DNA of 40,072 bases from Thermoleophilaceae bacterium (lineage in GTDB: Bacteria; Actinomycetota; Thermoleophilia; Solirubrobacterales; Thermoleophilaceae). Position 1 is the first letter of the stretch, and each line of letters begins with the position of its first letter. The DNA lies in contig JAICJR010000006.1 in NCBI GenBank assembly GCA_025928345.1, positions 1 to 40,072 of the forward strand, given 5' to 3'. The position numbers were made by a program, and so were the translations under genes. Under the pieces are notes generated by a model. That model did not search any database. It had not been told where the DNA came from and was given only the letters and a program-made list of their open reading frames with translations. Of the stretch, positions 1 to 8,742 are shown piece after piece.

Positions 1-414
1 CGGCACGGCGCGAAGATGCTCTACGCCGTGTCGCGCGCGACGGTGCCGAAGGTGACCGTCGTGATTCGGAAGGCCTACGGCGCGGGCTACTACGTGATGT
101 GCGGCAAGGCGTACGAGCCGGACATGATCGTGGCGTGGCCGAGCGCCGAGATCTCGGTGATGGGCCCCGAAGGCGCGGTGAACATCATCTTCCGCAAGCA
201 GATCGAGGCATCCGAGGACCCCGACGCGATGCGCGCCCAGATGATCGAGGGCATCCGAAAGACCATCGACCCCTACATCGCGGCGGGCAACGCGATGATC
301 GACGACGTGATCGATCCCAGAGAAACGAGGCCAACCGTCATACGCGCATTCGAGATGGCGGCAACAAAACGGGTGGAGCGCCCGTGGAAAAAGCACGGAG
401 TGATGCCGGTTTGA
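1..414 (+). CDS. Acyl-CoA carboxylase beta (carboxyltransferase) subunit, C-terminal part
   Basis: Only the 3' end is present; the frame is open from base 1, so the gene starts outside the window. The roughly 137 visible residues match the end of biotin-dependent acyl-CoA carboxylase carboxyltransferase subunits (propionyl/acetyl-CoA carboxylase beta, PccB/AccD type). They show the conserved KAYGAGYYVM stretch, then WPSAEISVMGPEGAVNIIF, and the terminal IDPRETR segment that closes the crotonase-like fold. The enzyme moves carboxyl groups from carboxybiotin to an acyl-CoA in the cytosol; the substrate (acetyl-, propionyl- or branched acyl-CoA) cannot be read from this piece. The downstream acyl-CoA genes on the same strand suggest a shared catabolic role, but a 7-bp repeat element separates them. 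Confidence 0.9.
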   Translation, partial: RHGAKMLYAVSRATVPKVTVVIRKAYGAGYYVMCGKAYEPDMIVAWPSAEISVMGPEGAVNIIFRKQIEASEDPDAMRAQMIEGIRKTIDPYIAAGNAMIDDVIDPRETRPTVIRAFEMAATKRVERPWKKHGVMPV

Positions 415-584
415 GTGCCCAGTGCCCAGTCCCCAGTGCCCAATCCTTACTCCAGAGCCGCCGCGCGCTGATACACGAGGAGGTCCTCGAACCCTTGCGC
501 TCCCACATGACGTCTAAGGCATCCGAGCAACAAACTCGCCCCCGCTCGAACACTGGGCACTGGGCACTGGGCACTGGGCACTGG
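414..584. repeat. Inverted pair of 7-bp tandem repeats (AGTGCCC / GGGCACT)
   Basis: The left arm (414-441) is four tandem copies of AGTGCCC, three exact and one with a single change (AGTCCCC), starting on the last base of the carboxylase stop codon. The right arm (551-584) is four exact copies of the complementary unit written CACTGGG plus a partial fifth. The arms face each other across about 109 bases (442-550) with no convincing gene, so the transcript could fold into a long stem. The right arm ends two bases before the ATG at 587. The 7-bp period recalls the heptanucleotide repeats (STRR) known from heterocystous cyanobacteria; any relationship is inference. Confidence 0.85.
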
Positions 585-586
585 CG

Positions 587-1467
587 ATGAGCTTCGACCA
601 GCCGGCGATCATCACGAACTCGATCTCGGGAGTCGTGGCGAATCGGGAGCAGTGCCCTGGCATTCCGTACACGCCCGAGGATTACGCAGAAGAGGCGCGC
701 CGCGCAGTTGAAGAAGGCGCCGCGATGATCCACATCCACGCGCGCAAGCCGGACGGGTCGCCGAGCTTCGAGGTCGAGGACTTTCGCAACATCACCGAGG
801 CGATCCTCGGCGCGGTGGACGACGTGATCATCAACTACTCCACCGGCGCGATCGGGATCCCGATCGAGAAGCGGGTGGAGTACCTGCGCGAGCTCCGGCC
901 CGACGTGGCCGCGCTGAACATGGGCTCGATGAACTACGCGAAGTACTCGAGGCGGCGTAAGGACTTCGTGTTCACGAGCGTGTTCGAGAACAGCTTCGAC
1001 ACGATCAAGACGTTCCTGACGACCATGGTCGAGCTCGGGATCAGGCCGGAGCACGAGTGCTTCGACACCGGTCACCTGGCCAACCTCGATCCATTCCTCG
1101 ACATGGGCCTGCTCAAGGAGCCGCTGCAAATTTCCCTGGTAATGGGCGTAAATGGCGGCATCCGGCCAACGGCAAAGAACCTCGCCCACATGGCAAGCGA
1201 GGTGCCCGGCGGCGCCGACGGCCCTAATAACTGGGGCGTGATCGGCATCTCGCGCGACCAGTGGTCGCTGATCGCCGCGGCGCTCGCGCTCGGCGGCAAC
1301 GTGCGCGCCGGCTTCGAGGACAACTTCTACCTGCCGAACGGCGAGATGGCACGCTCGAACGGCGACCTGGTCGCGCAGGCGCGCAAGATGGTCGAGGACG
1401 TCGGCCGCCGCCCGGCGAGCGTGGCCGAGGCCCGCGAGCTGCTCGGCGTGCCCAAGCGGGCGGCGGC

Positions 1468-1471
<4 letters not shown>
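587..1471 (+). CDS. Beta-keto acid cleavage enzyme (BKACE, DUF849 family)
   Basis: This 294-residue protein has the full length of the BKACE family, whose founder Kce cleaves 3-keto-5-aminohexanoate. Family members condense a beta-keto acid with acetyl-CoA to give acetoacetate and a new acyl-CoA, using a zinc ion in a TIM barrel. The zinc-binding HIHAR motif is present (His49, His51), and the acidic ligand expected late in the barrel is likely Glu244 in GFEDN. The substrate of this subgroup cannot be read from sequence. The next gene overlaps its stop by four bases (GTGA), so the two are probably translated together. No good Shine-Dalgarno precedes the ATG; the repeat array sits there instead. 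Confidence 0.88.
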
Positions 1472-2691
<1,220 letters not shown>

Positions 2692-2696
2692 AAGCT

Positions 2697-2728
2697 GGGC
2701 ACTGGGCACTGGGCACTAGGTACTGGGC
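2697..2728. repeat. Single-arm 7-bp tandem repeat (GGGCACT)
   Basis: Three exact GGGCACT units (2697-2717) are followed by degenerate copies AGGTACT (2718-2724) and GGGCATG (2725-2731). The last one contains the ATG of the MerR gene. It is the same unit and orientation as the right arm at 551-584, but no facing arm is present. It fills nearly all of the 37-base gap between the racemase-like gene and the regulator. Confidence 0.8.
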
Positions 2729-3424
2729 ATGAGCTCCAATGGCCTCCTAAAAATGAGCGAGCTCGCCGACGCCAGCGGGGTCAGCGCCGGCACCATCAAG
2801 CACTACCTGCGCGAGGGCCTGCTCCCCGAGCCGGTGAAGACCTCGCGCAACATGGCCTACTACCCGCCGGACTTCGTCGACCGCATCAAGCTCATCAAGC
2901 AGCTCCAGGAGGAGCGCTTCATGCCGCTCAAGGTGATCAAGGGGATGCTCGACGAGGACCCCGACCGCGCGATGGCGCTCGTGGAGCTCGAAGACCGCAT
3001 CCTCGAGCGCGCGCTCGCCGGTGAGGAGAAGCGCACCTCCTCCGCCGAGGTCAAGCGCCGCTACGAGATGCCGCAGGAGGTACTCGCGCGCCTCGAGGAG
3101 CTCGGCATCCTCACGCCCAACAGCCGCGGCTACTCGCCATCCGACGTGAAGGTGGTGGAGGCGATCAGCCGTTTCCGCGCCGGCGGCTACGACGAGCGCA
3201 TCGGCTTCACCGTCTACGACACGCTGCGCTACAAGCGCGTTCTCCAGGACCTCGTGAAGGAAGAGGTGAGCGTGCTGATGGAGCGCCTCGCCGGCGAGAT
3301 GGACACGGACTCGGCGGTGGAGCTGATCGAAGCGGGCTCAGCGCCGCTGCAGGACCTGATCGCGGCGCTGCACTCCAAGCTGCTGATCGCCGAACTGCAG
3401 GAGCAGAAGGCGCAGCGCAGCTAG
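2729..3424 (+). CDS. MerR-family transcriptional regulator
   Basis: A 231-residue protein with an N-terminal MerR winged helix-turn-helix. It contains MSELADASGVSAGTIKHYL, then the wing with arginines, then a dimerisation helix rich in charged residues. The C-terminal half (roughly 100-231) has a second winged-helix-like segment (VLARLEELGILTPNSRGYSPSDV) and a helical end, with no cysteine cluster for metal sensing, so a small-molecule or acyl-CoA ligand is more likely. Start choice is uncertain: ATG 2729 overlaps the 7-bp repeat, and ATG 2753 would place the HTH at residue 1 as in most MerR proteins. It follows the acyl-CoA genes on the same strand and may control them. Its stop shares CTAG with the converging HD-GYP gene. 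Confidence 0.85.
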   Translation: MSSNGLLKMSELADASGVSAGTIKHYLREGLLPEPVKTSRNMAYYPPDFVDRIKLIKQLQEERFMPLKVIKGMLDEDPDRAMALVELEDRILERALAGEEKRTSSAEVKRRYEMPQEVLARLEELGILTPNSRGYSPSDVKVVEAISRFRAGGYDERIGFTVYDTLRYKRVLQDLVKEEVSVLMERLAGEMDTDSAVELIEAGSAPLQDLIAALHSKLLIAELQEQKAQRS

Positions 3425-4830
3425 GCGGTTCCGGGCTCCGGCAGCTCGCCGCCGCCGAGCGGGGCGATCCCCTCCCGCTCCCCAACCGCCGCCGACGCCG
3501 TCGTCGCCTCGAACCGCAGGAGCTCCACGACCGTCCGCGCCACGCCTGGGTGGAACTGCGTGCCGGCGCCGGCCTCGATCTCCTCAAGCGCATTCTTCAA
3601 CGGCATCGCCTTGCGGTAGGAGCGCGTGGTGGTCATGGCATCGAACGCGTCGCAGCAGGAGACGATGCACGACTCGATCGGAATCCCGTCACCCACGAGG
3701 CCATCGGGATAGCCGCCGCCGTCCCAGCGCTCGTGCGAGCAGCGGACGATGCGGCCCACCTCGCCGAGCACGCCGCCCACCCGCTGGAGCATGCGCTCGC
3801 CCTCGACGGTGTGCGTCTTGATCACGATCCACTCGTCGTCGGTGAGCGGGCCGGGCTTGTTGATGATCTCGTTCGGCACCGCGATCTTGCCGATGTCGTG
3901 TAGCAGCGCGCCGAACTCCACGTTGCGCCGCTGGTGGGAGTCGAGCCCCATCGCGTCCGCCACGCGCAGCGCGAGCGTGACCACTCCCCAGCTGTGGCTG
4001 CCCGTGTACTCGTCGTCGGCTTCCAGCACGTCGCTGAGGAGGAGCGTTGTGCCGCGATAGGCACGACCTAGCTCGAGCGCGTTGTCGATGCGCGCCTGAC
4101 GCTCGCGCGCGAACACGGCGATCAGTCCGAGCAGAGGCAGCACGAGCAGCCAGCCTCCCGCCTGCTCGGAACCCGCCCGCGCCGCCATGAAACCAATCGG
4201 GGCAAGCAGCAGATCCACGACGAGCACGAGGTCCGCGAGCTCCGGCTGGATGCTCGGCGAGACGCCCAGCGCCAGCCATTCGCGGACCGTCGACAGCACG
4301 GGATCGAAGACGAGCTGCACGGCAAGCGCAGCCACGAGCACCGGCCAATGCGACCAGTCCGCGCTCTGCACGTGCGCGAGCAGTAGCAAGAGGGTGGGCG
4401 GGATCGCGTAGGCAGCATCCGTCGGGCCGATGAGGAACCGGTCGAAGTGCTTCTTGCCGGCGAGCACCTCGGGGACGACCGTCAAGACCGATGCCGCAAT
4501 GACCACGAGAGGCACGATCGGAGTCGGGAGCAGGAACAGCATCGGGACGAAGACGAGCTGCGTGGGGATCGTGTAGGCGGCTCCGACCGCGAACTGGATC
4601 CGCTTCGCGAGCAGATACGCGACCACGAACAGGGCGATCGACCCCACCGAGAGATGACGCTCGGCATGGAACTGCGTTGCGATCGCGATCGCGGCGGCGA
4701 TCACCGGCACCGCGAAGCAGATCTCGGCCCGCCGTTCCTGCCTACCGAGTGGCTGCGGGGCGTCCCGCTCGGAGCGCTCGATCAACTCCGCGACTTCCGG
4801 GCTGAGTGCGGGTGTGCTTGCTGTGGCCAT
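3421..4830 (-). CDS. Membrane-anchored HD-GYP domain phosphohydrolase
   Basis: About 469 residues from ATG 4830; an upstream in-frame start at 4920 exists, but its product looks non-native. The N-terminal ~260 residues form several hydrophobic helices, a membrane sensor domain of MASE type. The C-terminal half is an HD-GYP domain with HDIGK (His311-Asp312), IINKPGPLTDDEW, and the GYP signature (373-375) in GGGYPDGL. HD-GYP proteins usually hydrolyse cyclic di-GMP, a few other cyclic dinucleotides. All core metal ligands appear present, so it is probably active. I see no GGDEF or receiver domain. The upstream non-coding stretch is shared with the divergent secreted-protein gene. Confidence 0.88.
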   Translation of the reverse strand: MATASTPALSPEVAELIERSERDAPQPLGRQERRAEICFAVPVIAAAIAIATQFHAERHLSVGSIALFVVAYLLAKRIQFAVGAAYTIPTQLVFVPMLFLLPTPIVPLVVIAASVLTVVPEVLAGKKHFDRFLIGPTDAAYAIPPTLLLLLAHVQSADWSHWPVLVAALAVQLVFDPVLSTVREWLALGVSPSIQPELADLVLVVDLLLAPIGFMAARAGSEQAGGWLLVLPLLGLIAVFARERQARIDNALELGRAYRGTTLLLSDVLEADDEYTGSHSWGVVTLALRVADAMGLDSHQRRNVEFGALLHDIGKIAVPNEIINKPGPLTDDEWIVIKTHTVEGERMLQRVGGVLGEVGRIVRCSHERWDGGGYPDGLVGDGIPIESCIVSCCDAFDAMTTTRSYRKAMPLKNALEEIEAGAGTQFHPGVARTVVELLRFEATTASAAVGEREGIAPLGGGELPEPGTA

Positions 4831-4994
4831 GGCGAAGAGGGCGGCCGTGGCCCCCCGCCTGGTTGATCGGCATTCGGCGCATCCCGCTTGACCGAAATGC
4901 GGCGTTTGCAGGCTCGACATTTATCCGAGGGCGAAAATCGGCGACATGCCGCACTCTTGTCATGCAAACGGATTTGCCTCGGGAGGCACCACCT

Positions 4995-5630
4995 TTGAAC
5001 GGAATCAATCGCAAGACTCGTCTGATCGCCGCCGCCGTCACCAGCGCGGCCGCCCTCTTCCTCGTTGCTGCCCCGTCGGCCAGCGCGGGCCTGCTGGTCC
5101 AGTCGGCCACCAACTGCCCCACGCCGTCGCTGGAGCAGCCCTTCACGCACTGGAACGACAACTCGAGCTACATGCTCGCGCCGCAGGGCTCTTTCGAGAA
5201 CGGGTCCGGCGGCTGGTCCCTCAACCGCGCGTATGTGGACAGCGGTAACGAGTCGTACAACGTCGGCAACGACGGTGGCTCGCACTCGCTGAAGATCGCT
5301 CCCGGCGGCTCGGCGCTTACGCCGACCATCTGCGTCGGCCTCGATCGCCCCAGCCTGCGCTTCTTCGCGCGCTCGAGCGGCGGCCTGCTCGGCCTCTCGA
5401 CGATGGCCGTGAGCGTGCGCTTCGAGACATCGCTCGGTCTCGTCGCGGAGCTGCCGATTGGGGTCGTCCTGCCGAGTGGCCGCTGGCAGCCATCCCTGCC
5501 GATGCCGATTCTGGCCAACCTGCTGCCGCTGCTGCCGGGCGACATGACGCCGGTGCAGTTCCGGTTTACACCGGTTGGCGGGACCTACTGGATCGACGAC
5601 GTGTACGTCGATCCCCGCAACCGCGCCTAG
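4995..5630 (+). CDS. Secreted protein of unknown function
   Basis: I choose the TTG at 4995 because GGGAGG (4981-4986) lies eight bases upstream and the product then begins directly with a signal peptide: a basic start (NRKTR), a hydrophobic core, and a likely cleavage after ASA near residue 31. The mature ~180 residues contain NGSGGW, SHSLKI and a closing YWIDDVYVDPR segment. This pattern suggests a beta-sandwich, carbohydrate-binding-module-like fold in which the last strand carries WIDDV. It has two cysteines that could pair. I do not recognise a named family. It stands alone, divergent from the HD-GYP gene. Confidence 0.75.
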   Translation: MNGINRKTRLIAAAVTSAAALFLVAAPSASAGLLVQSATNCPTPSLEQPFTHWNDNSSYMLAPQGSFENGSGGWSLNRAYVDSGNESYNVGNDGGSHSLKIAPGGSALTPTICVGLDRPSLRFFARSSGGLLGLSTMAVSVRFETSLGLVAELPIGVVLPSGRWQPSLPMPILANLLPLLPGDMTPVQFRFTPVGGTYWIDDVYVDPRNRA

Positions 5631-5647
5631 GAGGACCAGGGGGAACG

Positions 5648-5683
5648 AGAGCACGGCGCGCTCACCAGAGCGCGTCGTGCTCT
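5648..5683. terminator. Bidirectional hairpin between convergent genes
   Basis: Fifteen-base arms (5648-5662 and 5669-5683) pair at 14 of 15 positions around a 6-base loop (CACCAG). There is no clear T-run on either side. It lies after the secreted-protein gene and runs into the last codons of the converging DUF2804-like gene, so it could stop transcription from both sides. Confidence 0.65.
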
Positions 5684-6357
5684 TCCATTACGCCGTAGCC
5701 CTCGCGCAGACGCGTGCCGTCCGGCAGCTCGCCGCTGAACGTTCCGAACGGCTGGCGGTAGCGGCTGCGGAGCACGAGCAGGTTCACGTTCTCGCTCCGC
5801 TCGGCCCAGGGCGTGAAGGCGAGGCCGGCCACCCGCGAGAGGTCCGGCGCGAACTCCACCGGGTCAACCTCCACCGGCTGGCCGCCGCGCCACACGCGCC
5901 GCTCGCTCGCGCCCGGCGCGTCATGGATCCCGTCCACGAGGTTCCACGCCACCGCGCCGCCGTCGTCTGCGCTGCCCACCCCGGCGGACCAGCGCCACGC
6001 CGTGTGGCGATCGTGATCGCCGTCGCTCTCGTCCACGATCGCGCGGGCGTCGATATCCCGCCCGATCACCCGACCGCGCGCCGCGATCCCTCCCTGCTTG
6101 CGAGTCCAGATCGAATGCCCGCCGGGCGTGCGCGAGGTCACCTCCACGCCTTCGCCCTCGTCGAGCGCGAAGTCCATCACGCCGCGCACCCGCACGCGGC
6201 CGGGCACGAGCTCGACACCGCGCCGCCCCGCGCGGAGCGTGCCGTCCGGCAGCGCCACCGCCCACCAGCGCCGGCGGATCGGACCCACGTGCGCGTCACC
6301 GGCGCACAGCATCAGCTCTGGAGAGAACACGCCGACCCAACGCCAGCGCTTTCGCAT
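5662..6357 (-). CDS. DUF2804-like protein
   Basis: A 231-residue protein whose ATG overlaps the stop of the upstream aldo/keto reductase gene by one base (TGATG). The residues around RRRWWAVALPDGTL, the central TPGGHSIWTRKQGG segment, and the NLVDGIHD and VEVDPVEFAPDL stretches fit DUF2804, a beta-rich family of unknown function. Typical DUF2804 proteins are about 330 residues, so this one is short at its N-terminus. The open frame continues upstream, but that part is in the wrong frame of the reductase and looks non-native. It is the last gene of a three-gene leftward operon. Confidence 0.72.
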   Translation of the reverse strand: MRKRWRWVGVFSPELMLCAGDAHVGPIRRRWWAVALPDGTLRAGRRGVELVPGRVRVRGVMDFALDEGEGVEVTSRTPGGHSIWTRKQGGIAARGRVIGRDIDARAIVDESDGDHDRHTAWRWSAGVGSADDGGAVAWNLVDGIHDAPGASERRVWRGGQPVEVDPVEFAPDLSRVAGLAFTPWAERSENVNLLVLRSRYRQPFGTFSGELPDGTRLREGYGVMEEHDALW

Positions 6358-7304
6358 CAGCGTCGCGGCGTGGGGAAGATCGAGTCGAGCTCCTCGAGGT
6401 CCGCAGCGCTCGGCTCCCAGCGCAGCGCGGCCGCGTTCGAGCGCACCTGCTCGGGCTTCGTCGCACCCGCGATCACGGACGCCACCGCAGGCTGAGCGGC
6501 CAAGCCCGCGATCGCCACGTCGAGGAGCGTGAGCCCGCGGGCTCGCGCGAACTCCTCGGCGGCCTCCAGCACGTCGAACGTCGCATCGTCCGCGACCTCC
6601 GGTCGGCCGTGCAGCCGGGTGCCCTCGGGCGCATCCTCGCCGCGCCGGTACTTGCCGGTGAGGAGGCCGCTCGCGAGCGGGAAGTACGGCAGCACGCCCA
6701 CGCCGAGCTGCTCGCACTTCGGAACCACATCGCCCTCGATCTCGCGCTTCAGCAGGCTGTACTCGTTCTGCAGGCTCACGAAGCGCGCAAACCCGTTCTC
6801 GCGCGCGGCAGCCTCCGCCTCCTCGAGCTCAGCCGCCGAGAAGTTCGAGCAGCCGATGTAGCGGGCCTTTCCCTCATTCACCAGCTCGTCGAGCGCGCCG
6901 AGCGTCTCCTCGATCGGCGTCTCACCGTCGGGCCGGTGGTACTGGTAAAGGTCGATCACGTCGGTCTTGAGCCGCCGCAGCGAGCCCTCCACGGCCTCGC
7001 GGATATACGCGCGCGACCCGCGCGGCCGCACAGAAGGCCCCTTGTCGCCCATGTCCATCCCGAACTTGGTGGCGAGCACGATCTGGTCCCGCCGTCCCTG
7101 CAGCACCTCGCCGAGCAGCGTCTCGCTGCCGCCCTGCTCTCCGTAGATGTCGGCCGTGTCGAGGAAGTTCACCCCGGCGTCGAGCGCCGCGTCCACCACG
7201 GCGCGCGTGCCCTCGAGGTCCACCCGGCGGCCGAAGTTGTTGCAGCCGAGGCCGACCGCGGACACCTTCAGCCCGCTCATGTCGCGCTGTGGAAGCTCCG
7301 CCAT
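6357..7304 (-). CDS. Aldo/keto reductase
   Basis: About 315 residues from ATG 7304; GTG 7316 and ATG 7280 are alternatives. It is a typical (beta/alpha)8 NADPH-dependent oxidoreductase with the opening SGLKVSAVGLGCNNFG. The catalytic tetrad motifs are FLDTADIYG (Asp and Tyr), LATKFG (Lys) and QYHRPD (His). Later IGCSNFSA and the C-terminal VIAGATKPEQVRSNAAA bind the nucleotide phosphate. It reduces aldehydes or ketones in the cytosol; the natural substrate is unknown. It sits between an FAD amine-oxidase-like gene and a DUF2804-like gene on the same strand. The aldehyde made by an amine oxidase would be a plausible substrate, but that is inference. Confidence 0.9.
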   Translation of the reverse strand: MAELPQRDMSGLKVSAVGLGCNNFGRRVDLEGTRAVVDAALDAGVNFLDTADIYGEQGGSETLLGEVLQGRRDQIVLATKFGMDMGDKGPSVRPRGSRAYIREAVEGSLRRLKTDVIDLYQYHRPDGETPIEETLGALDELVNEGKARYIGCSNFSAAELEEAEAAARENGFARFVSLQNEYSLLKREIEGDVVPKCEQLGVGVLPYFPLASGLLTGKYRRGEDAPEGTRLHGRPEVADDATFDVLEAAEEFARARGLTLLDVAIAGLAAQPAVASVIAGATKPEQVRSNAAALRWEPSAADLEELDSIFPTPRR

Positions 7305-7317
7305 GCGGGCGTGCACA

Positions 7318-8730
7318 CTAGTGCGGGTCTGGCATGAACGGCTTCACGAGCATCGTGCGAAGGGCGCGGCGCCCGCTTCGGTCCTCCTTGCGGTCCGCGC
7401 TTGCGAGCGTGCGCACGATTGCCGACGACGCCGCGTAGCGCAGCGGCTCGGGCTCCCACTTACGCGAGCGGTGACCGACCCACGGGAGCGTGACGAGATC
7501 GGTGTCGCGGCCGAGTACGAGGTCCGCCAGCGTCCGGCCGGAGATGTTCGTCGCGGCCACGCCGTGGCCCACGTAGCCGCCGGCGAACCCGAAGCCGCTC
7601 GCGCGGTCGAAGGTCACGCTCATAGACCAGTCACGCGGCACCGCCAGCGGCCCGCCCCAGTGGTGCGTGATGCGCGCGTCAGCCGCGGCGGGGAAGTGCG
7701 CGCGGAGCGCAGCCTGTAGCCGGGCCGCGACACTCGCGTTGCGCTCGTTGCGCTCGTCGATCGGGCGACCGAGCTTGTAGGGCGCGCCGCGCCCGCCGAT
7801 CGCGATGCGGCTGTCGCCCGTGCGCTGCGCGTAGAAGAAGAGGTGGTGGCGGTCTCCCACGAGTAGCCCATCCCGCCAGCCGATCTCGTCCCACGCCTCA
7901 TCCGGCAGCGGCTCGGTGGCGATCATCAGCGAGTAGAGAGGCAGGTACGTGCGCGCCTCGCCCGGCAACAGGGTGCTGTACGACTCGGTCGCGCGGATCA
8001 CCGTGCCAGCTCGCACGCTCCCCGCTTCGCAGCGGAGAAGGCGCGGCGCGATCTCCCGCACACGCGTGCGCTCGAAGATCGTCACGCCCATGAGCTCGCA
8101 CGCGTGGGCGAGCCCGCGCGCCAGGCGCGCCGGATCGACGCGTGCCGCGTGCGGCGAGTACGACGCGGCGAGCCGTCCCGTCACGCGCACCAGCTTGTCC
8201 GCCTCGGCGTCGCCGAGCAGCCGCAGATCGTCTTCGGGCACCCCGGCGTGGCGCGCGGCACTCACCATGGCCTCGAGCCGCTGCCGCTGAGGCACGCTCG
8301 TCGCGACGCTCACCAAGCCGGCCTTCTCGTAGCCGCAGTCGATCTCCTCCCGCCCCGCCACCGCGCCGATCTCGTCAACCGCGCTGTAGCTCTCCGCAAC
8401 CGCGCGCTGCACGGCGTCCCGGCTCGTCCGCCGCTCGTACACGCGCGCGATCCCGGCGATCCCGCCGGACACCCAGCCGCCGTTCCGCCCCGACGGTCCG
8501 AACCCAGCCACCTCGGCCTCGAGCACGACCACGCGCAGGTCGGGCTGGTGCCGCTTGAGGTAATACGCCGTCCACAGCCCGGTGAAGCCGGCGCCGACGA
8601 TCGCTACGTCGCAGTCGAGATCACCGGGCAGCGACGGCCGCGCCGTAAGCGGCTCGGGAAGCAGATCGAGCCAGAGGCTGCGCGCCCGATAACGCGCCTC
8701 GTCCAGGTCGCGAGTCACGCCGCACAACAT
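7318..8730 (-). CDS. FAD-dependent oxidoreductase (DAO fold, PuuB-like)
   Basis: 470 residues from ATG 8730. A Rossmann FAD-binding motif GAGFTG (Gly46, Gly48, Gly51) follows an N-terminal segment of the kind seen in gamma-glutamylputrescine oxidase-like proteins. SGRNGGWVSGG is the family's second flavin contact, and the C-terminus contains GFGFAGGYVGHGVAATNISGR, the expected closing FAD loop. The family oxidises amines or amino acids to imines, releasing aldehydes and hydrogen peroxide. It is the first gene of an operon with an aldo/keto reductase (14 bases downstream) and a DUF2804-like gene. Its start is only 12 bases from the divergent glycosyltransferase start. Confidence 0.88.
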   Translation of the reverse strand: MLCGVTRDLDEARYRARSLWLDLLPEPLTARPSLPGDLDCDVAIVGAGFTGLWTAYYLKRHQPDLRVVVLEAEVAGFGPSGRNGGWVSGGIAGIARVYERRTSRDAVQRAVAESYSAVDEIGAVAGREEIDCGYEKAGLVSVATSVPQRQRLEAMVSAARHAGVPEDDLRLLGDAEADKLVRVTGRLAASYSPHAARVDPARLARGLAHACELMGVTIFERTRVREIAPRLLRCEAGSVRAGTVIRATESYSTLLPGEARTYLPLYSLMIATEPLPDEAWDEIGWRDGLLVGDRHHLFFYAQRTGDSRIAIGGRGAPYKLGRPIDERNERNASVAARLQAALRAHFPAAADARITHHWGGPLAVPRDWSMSVTFDRASGFGFAGGYVGHGVAATNISGRTLADLVLGRDTDLVTLPWVGHRSRKWEPEPLRYAASSAIVRTLASADRKEDRSGRRALRTMLVKPFMPDPH

Positions 8731-8736
8731 TAGGGT
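8731..8736 (+). promoter_or_regulatory. Candidate -10 box (TAGGGT) for the glycosyltransferase gene
   Basis: TAGGGT ends six bases before ATG 8743, so transcription would begin at or next to the start codon (leaderless). No convincing -35 is seen. Confidence 0.45.
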
Positions 8737-8742
8737 CTGGCG

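Noticed and set aside
338-1189. 283-codon open frame on the minus strand
   Set aside because: Antisense to the BKACE gene and running through the heptamer repeats (WALGTGHWAL); typical of GC-rich shadow frames.
4831-4994. A defined promoter with TTGACC (4888-4893) between the HD-GYP and secreted-protein genes
   Set aside because: No -10 hexamer lies at a normal distance, so I do not call it. This 164-base gap otherwise shows only the GGGAGG ribosome-binding site.
6358-6717. N-terminal extension of the DUF2804-like frame
   Set aside because: The extension lies in a wrong frame of the aldo/keto reductase and is Arg/Ala-rich; the ATG at 6357 coupled to the reductase stop is a better start.
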